From Bacteroides thetaiotaomicron VPI-5482 (GTDB lineage: Bacteria > Bacteroidota > Bacteroidia > Bacteroidales > Bacteroidaceae), in NCBI RefSeq assembly GCF_000011065.1, contig NC_004663.1, positions 1,426,001 through 1,490,000 of the forward strand: 64,000 nt of DNA. The letters are read 5' to 3'. A program made the position numbers and the translations under genes. The notes below the pieces were generated by a model. The model saw nothing but the letters and a program-made list of their open reading frames with translations, was not told where the DNA came from and ran no database searches. Within the stretch, counting starts at the first letter, position 1. Every line of letters begins with the position of its first letter. Shown piece after piece: positions 61,562 to 64,000 of the stretch.

Positions 61562-62953
61562 TTATTTTAAAGTAGAGATAGATTGATAGACAGCTTTTGC
61601 CATTACCTGCGCTCCCTTTTCGTTCGGATGAATACGGTCCGGAAAGAGTTCGGGCATTCCGTCCATAGCAGTATGGAGGTCTATAACAGACAGGTCGTTT
61701 TTCTTGGCGAGCTTCTTGATCATCGGAATGATTTCTTTAGAGATAATATCATCGTTGATGCCGTCACCTGTCAGATAAGCTTTGGAAGGATAGCAGAGAT
61801 AAATCTTCGGCTGTGAAGGAAGACCTTTGAAAGCGTCGATCATGGTCTGCGCATCTTTCATGAAGTCTGCTTTGTATTTCCAGTTGAATGATTTGCTGTC
61901 GTTTGTACCAAGTTTGATAACGACGATATTAGGATTAAAAGCTAACGCATTCTTATAAGCAGGTTCGTTCATATAAGGATGATCTCCTTTGTTCAGCATG
62001 GTACGGGCGCTCACTCCGAAGTTTTTCACCCAGTAGCTGTCGCCCAGCATACGGGCCAGTACGGAAGGATAGCTGTCGCGGCTGCGATTTCTTATTCCTG
62101 CTCCGAACGTAATACTGTTGCCGATGCAAGCCACACGGACGGCATCTTTGCGAGGAGCCTTGAAACTACGCAACCAAGAAGTCAGTTCGTTCTGCATTTC
62201 ACTCTTGTAGAGGAAATCTTCACGGATTCCCCAACCGTGTCCGCCTGTAGGATAAATATGGAGAACGGAAGGAACACCTTTCTTATTTAAAGCCAGATAA
62301 TAGTTGACTCCGTTGGCAGGAGGAACTACCTTGTCATCATCGCTATAAACAATGAAAGCACGGGGAGTCTCTTTGGTCACTTGCTTCTCGTTGGAGAATT
62401 CTTTTTCCAGATCGGCAGAAGCGTCCTTGCCCAACAGATTGTCATGAGAGCCCATGTGAGTGAAAGATTTGTCCATCGTGATCACCGGATAGAAGAGAAT
62501 CTGGAAGTTGGGACGAAGTGCTTCAGGCGCATGTGTAGCGATGGTCGAAGCTAGATGGCCTCCGGCAGAAGACCCCATGATACCAATATCATTCGGATTC
62601 AGATTCCATACGTCAGCGCTGTCACGTACCATTTTCATGGCTGCTTCGGCGTCGGAGATCGGGAGGGTGCGGTCGCCTTTCGGCATCCGGTATTTGAGAA
62701 CAATCAATGCAATTCCTTGTTTGTTGAAATACGGCGCCCAGTCATACCCTTCGTGATTGACCGCCAAGCCGGAGTATCCCCCACCCGGACAGGCTACCAC
62801 AGCACGACCTGTCGCCAGTTCCGGTGCCGGCAGGAAAACACGAAGAGAAGGCTGTTCAATATCAAATGGTTTTGGCGTACTTTGTGCCGAGACTTGCAGT
62901 CCTGTCAATAGCAGGACCAGCAATACAAAAAGAGAAGAGAATTTCTGTTTCAT
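61562..62953 (-). CDS. Secreted two-domain esterase (alpha/beta-hydrolase plus SGNH)
   Basis: A 463-residue exported protein (signal peptide 1-23, ending VSAQ). The N-terminal half is an alpha/beta-hydrolase with nucleophile motif GSSAGGHLAS near 125-135, YSDDDKVVPP and GGHGWG, like BD-FAE acetylxylan or feruloyl esterases. The C-terminal half (about 275-463) is an SGNH/GDSL hydrolase: CIGNSITFGAG, KLGTNDSK and DRIHPNEKG. Both halves keep their catalytic residues, so it may remove acetyl groups at two kinds of position on a glycan. It is divergent from the MATE gene. Confidence 0.92.
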   Translation of the reverse strand: MKQKFSSLFVLLVLLLTGLQVSAQSTPKPFDIEQPSLRVFLPAPELATGRAVVACPGGGYSGLAVNHEGYDWAPYFNKQGIALIVLKYRMPKGDRTLPISDAEAAMKMVRDSADVWNLNPNDIGIMGSSAGGHLASTIATHAPEALRPNFQILFYPVITMDKSFTHMGSHDNLLGKDASADLEKEFSNEKQVTKETPRAFIVYSDDDKVVPPANGVNYYLALNKKGVPSVLHIYPTGGHGWGIREDFLYKSEMQNELTSWLRSFKAPRKDAVRVACIGNSITFGAGIRNRSRDSYPSVLARMLGDSYWVKNFGVSARTMLNKGDHPYMNEPAYKNALAFNPNIVVIKLGTNDSKSFNWKYKADFMKDAQTMIDAFKGLPSQPKIYLCYPSKAYLTGDGINDDIISKEIIPMIKKLAKKNDLSVIDLHTAMDGMPELFPDRIHPNEKGAQVMAKAVYQSISTLK

Positions 62954-62990
62954 AGTATCTGTATACTTTGATTAATGAATATTTGATGTG

Positions 62991-62998
62991 CGAAGATA
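62991..62998 (-). promoter_or_regulatory. -7 box of the two-domain esterase gene
   Basis: TATCTTCG on the minus strand is 7 of 8 to TAnnTTTG, 38 nt before the ATG. It overlaps the region of the divergent promoter box at 63010. Confidence 0.35.
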
Positions 62999-63009
62999 GT
63001 AATTTTATG

Positions 63010-63017
63010 TATCTTTG
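63010..63017 (+). promoter_or_regulatory. -7 box of the MATE transporter gene
   Basis: TATCTTTG, an exact match, 28 nt before the ATG at 63045. A TTTG lies 24 nt upstream (62982-62985), a little too far for a good -33 box. Confidence 0.45.
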
Positions 63018-63044
63018 CGCCTCCTTTTAAATAGAAAAAATGAT

Positions 63045-64000
63045 ATGCAAGGAATTAAGAATCTGACACACGGCCCTATCAACCGCCAACTTTTCAATCT
63101 GGCGATGCCTATCATGGCAACGTCGTTTATACAGATGGCATACAGCCTTACAGATATGGCATGGGTGGGACGACTGGGCAGTGAGGCAGTCGCCGCCATC
63201 GGTTCGGTAGGAATCCTGACGTGGATGTCCGGTTCTATCTCCTTATTAAATAAGGTAGGGTCCGAAGTCAGCGTAGGTCAATCCATCGGCGCGCAGAATC
63301 AGGAAGATGCACGCCAGTTCGCTTCACACAATATCACGATTGCTCTGATCATTTCGATCTGCTGGGGCGGACTGCTGTTCATGTTCGCAAGCCCCATTAT
63401 CCGCATCTATGAACTAGAAGAGCACATCACAGCCAATGCCATCGAATACCTGCGGATTATTTCCACCGCATTGCCGTTCATATTCCTGTCCGCTGCCTTC
63501 ACAGGTATCTATAATGCAGCGGGACGAAGCAAAATTCCATTCTATATCAGTGGGACGGGACTGATTATGAATATCATTCTCGACCCTCTGTTTATCTTCG
63601 GCTTCGGTCTGGGAACAAACGGTGCCGCCTACGCTACATGGCTCTCGCAGGCAACGGTTTTCGCCATCTTCATCTACCAGCTGCGTTTCCGCAAAGACGC
63701 CCTGCTCGGTGGTTTCCCCTTCTTCTCCCGACTGAAGAAAAAGTACACGCGGCGTATTCTGAAACTAGGCCTGCCCGTAGCTACCCTAAACACACTGTTC
63801 GCCTTCGTCAATATGTTCCTCTGCCGTACCGCATCCGAACAGGGCGGACACATCGGACTGATGACTTTCACCACCGGCGGACAGATAGAAGCCATCACCT
63901 GGAATACCTCCCAAGGTTTCTCCACCGCACTCAGCGCCTTTATTGCCCAGAACTTCGCCGCCGGACGAATAGAACGGGTACTGAAAGCCTGGCACACCAC
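63045..64000 (+). CDS. MATE-family efflux transporter, N-terminal part (runs off window)
   Basis: An open frame from ATG 63045 to the end of the window (318 whole codons, no stop), so the gene continues outside. It begins MQGIKNLTHGPINRQLFNLAMPIMATSFIQMAYSLTDMAWVGRLGSEAVAAIG. The AMPIMATSFIQMAYSLTDMAWVGRLG start and later FTGIYNAAGRSKIPFYISGTGLIMNIILDPLFI are typical of MATE (NorM/DinF-like) Na+ or H+ antiporters. An upstream ATG at 63040 stops after eight codons. The exported compound cannot be told. It is divergent from the esterase gene. Confidence 0.93.
   Translation, partial: MQGIKNLTHGPINRQLFNLAMPIMATSFIQMAYSLTDMAWVGRLGSEAVAAIGSVGILTWMSGSISLLNKVGSEVSVGQSIGAQNQEDARQFASHNITIALIISICWGGLLFMFASPIIRIYELEEHITANAIEYLRIISTALPFIFLSAAFTGIYNAAGRSKIPFYISGTGLIMNIILDPLFIFGFGLGTNGAAYATWLSQATVFAIFIYQLRFRKDALLGGFPFFSRLKKKYTRRILKLGLPVATLNTLFAFVNMFLCRTASEQGGHIGLMTFTTGGQIEAITWNTSQGFSTALSAFIAQNFAAGRIERVLKAWHT

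Overview
The window looks like a chromosomal segment of a gut Bacteroides, probably of the B. thetaiotaomicron/ovatus group (genus fairly sure, species a guess). The evidence is: upstream sequences matching the Bacteroides promoter consensus (TTTG, 19-21 nt, TAnnTTTG), weak or absent Shine-Dalgarno sites, short lipoprotein signals ending in Ser-Cys, a six-gene Na+-translocating NADH:quinone reductase operon, a lone TonB-dependent receptor with a carboxypeptidase-regulatory-like N-terminus, and small phage-like genes of the DUF4248, DUF4373 and HU-like families found in Bacteroides polysaccharide loci.

Layout. Positions 1-9350 are mostly housekeeping: the end of a cation-diffusion transporter, two lipoproteins, a YecH-like protein, rsmG, an MBL-fold hydrolase and gcvP on the plus strand, facing a minus-strand group of an IMPACT/YigZ protein, a HpaII-family endonuclease without a methylase, and a nitroreductase. 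Positions 9606-13113 are a serine-biosynthesis operon (serC, serA, DUF1015). A DEAD-box helicase and nqrA-F follow, then a secreted C1B peptidase and a BamA/TamA-like protein.

Positions 24246-51804 are an exopolysaccharide locus. Its first half (24246-30815) has a TolC-like protein, a Wzz/BY-kinase-like protein, a Wzy/ligase-like protein and two GT2 enzymes. Its second half (37435-51804) has seven separate genes for GT4, GT2 or GT-D transferases and a Wzx-type flippase, an unusual secreted lipoprotein, a 1336-residue protein joining a membrane GT2 to a hybrid sensor kinase, and an endonuclease/exonuclease/phosphatase-family protein. Between the halves (30971-37299) is a phage-like module: amidase, HU-like protein, DUF4248, a T7-gp4-type primase-helicase, a DUF4373 replication-type protein and a small HTH protein, plus a VOC protein. 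This module also holds several short-repeat arrays. No integrase was found.

Positions 51919-64000 have the TonB-dependent receptor, the ABC-F protein EttA, tRNA-Lys(UUU), an AraC/GyrI-type regulator split by an apparent one-base deletion, a GyrI-like protein, rsgA, a small barrel-like protein, a two-domain esterase, and the start of a MATE transporter that runs off the window.

Most notable are the GT2-histidine kinase fusion with a promoter-like box at its junction, the replication-type module with a 22-bp tandem array inside the polysaccharide locus, the methylase-less HpaII-type enzyme, and DUF1015 with an ADGHHR motif in the serine operon. Short tandem repeats with 7, 10 and 22 bp periods recur across the intergenic regions.
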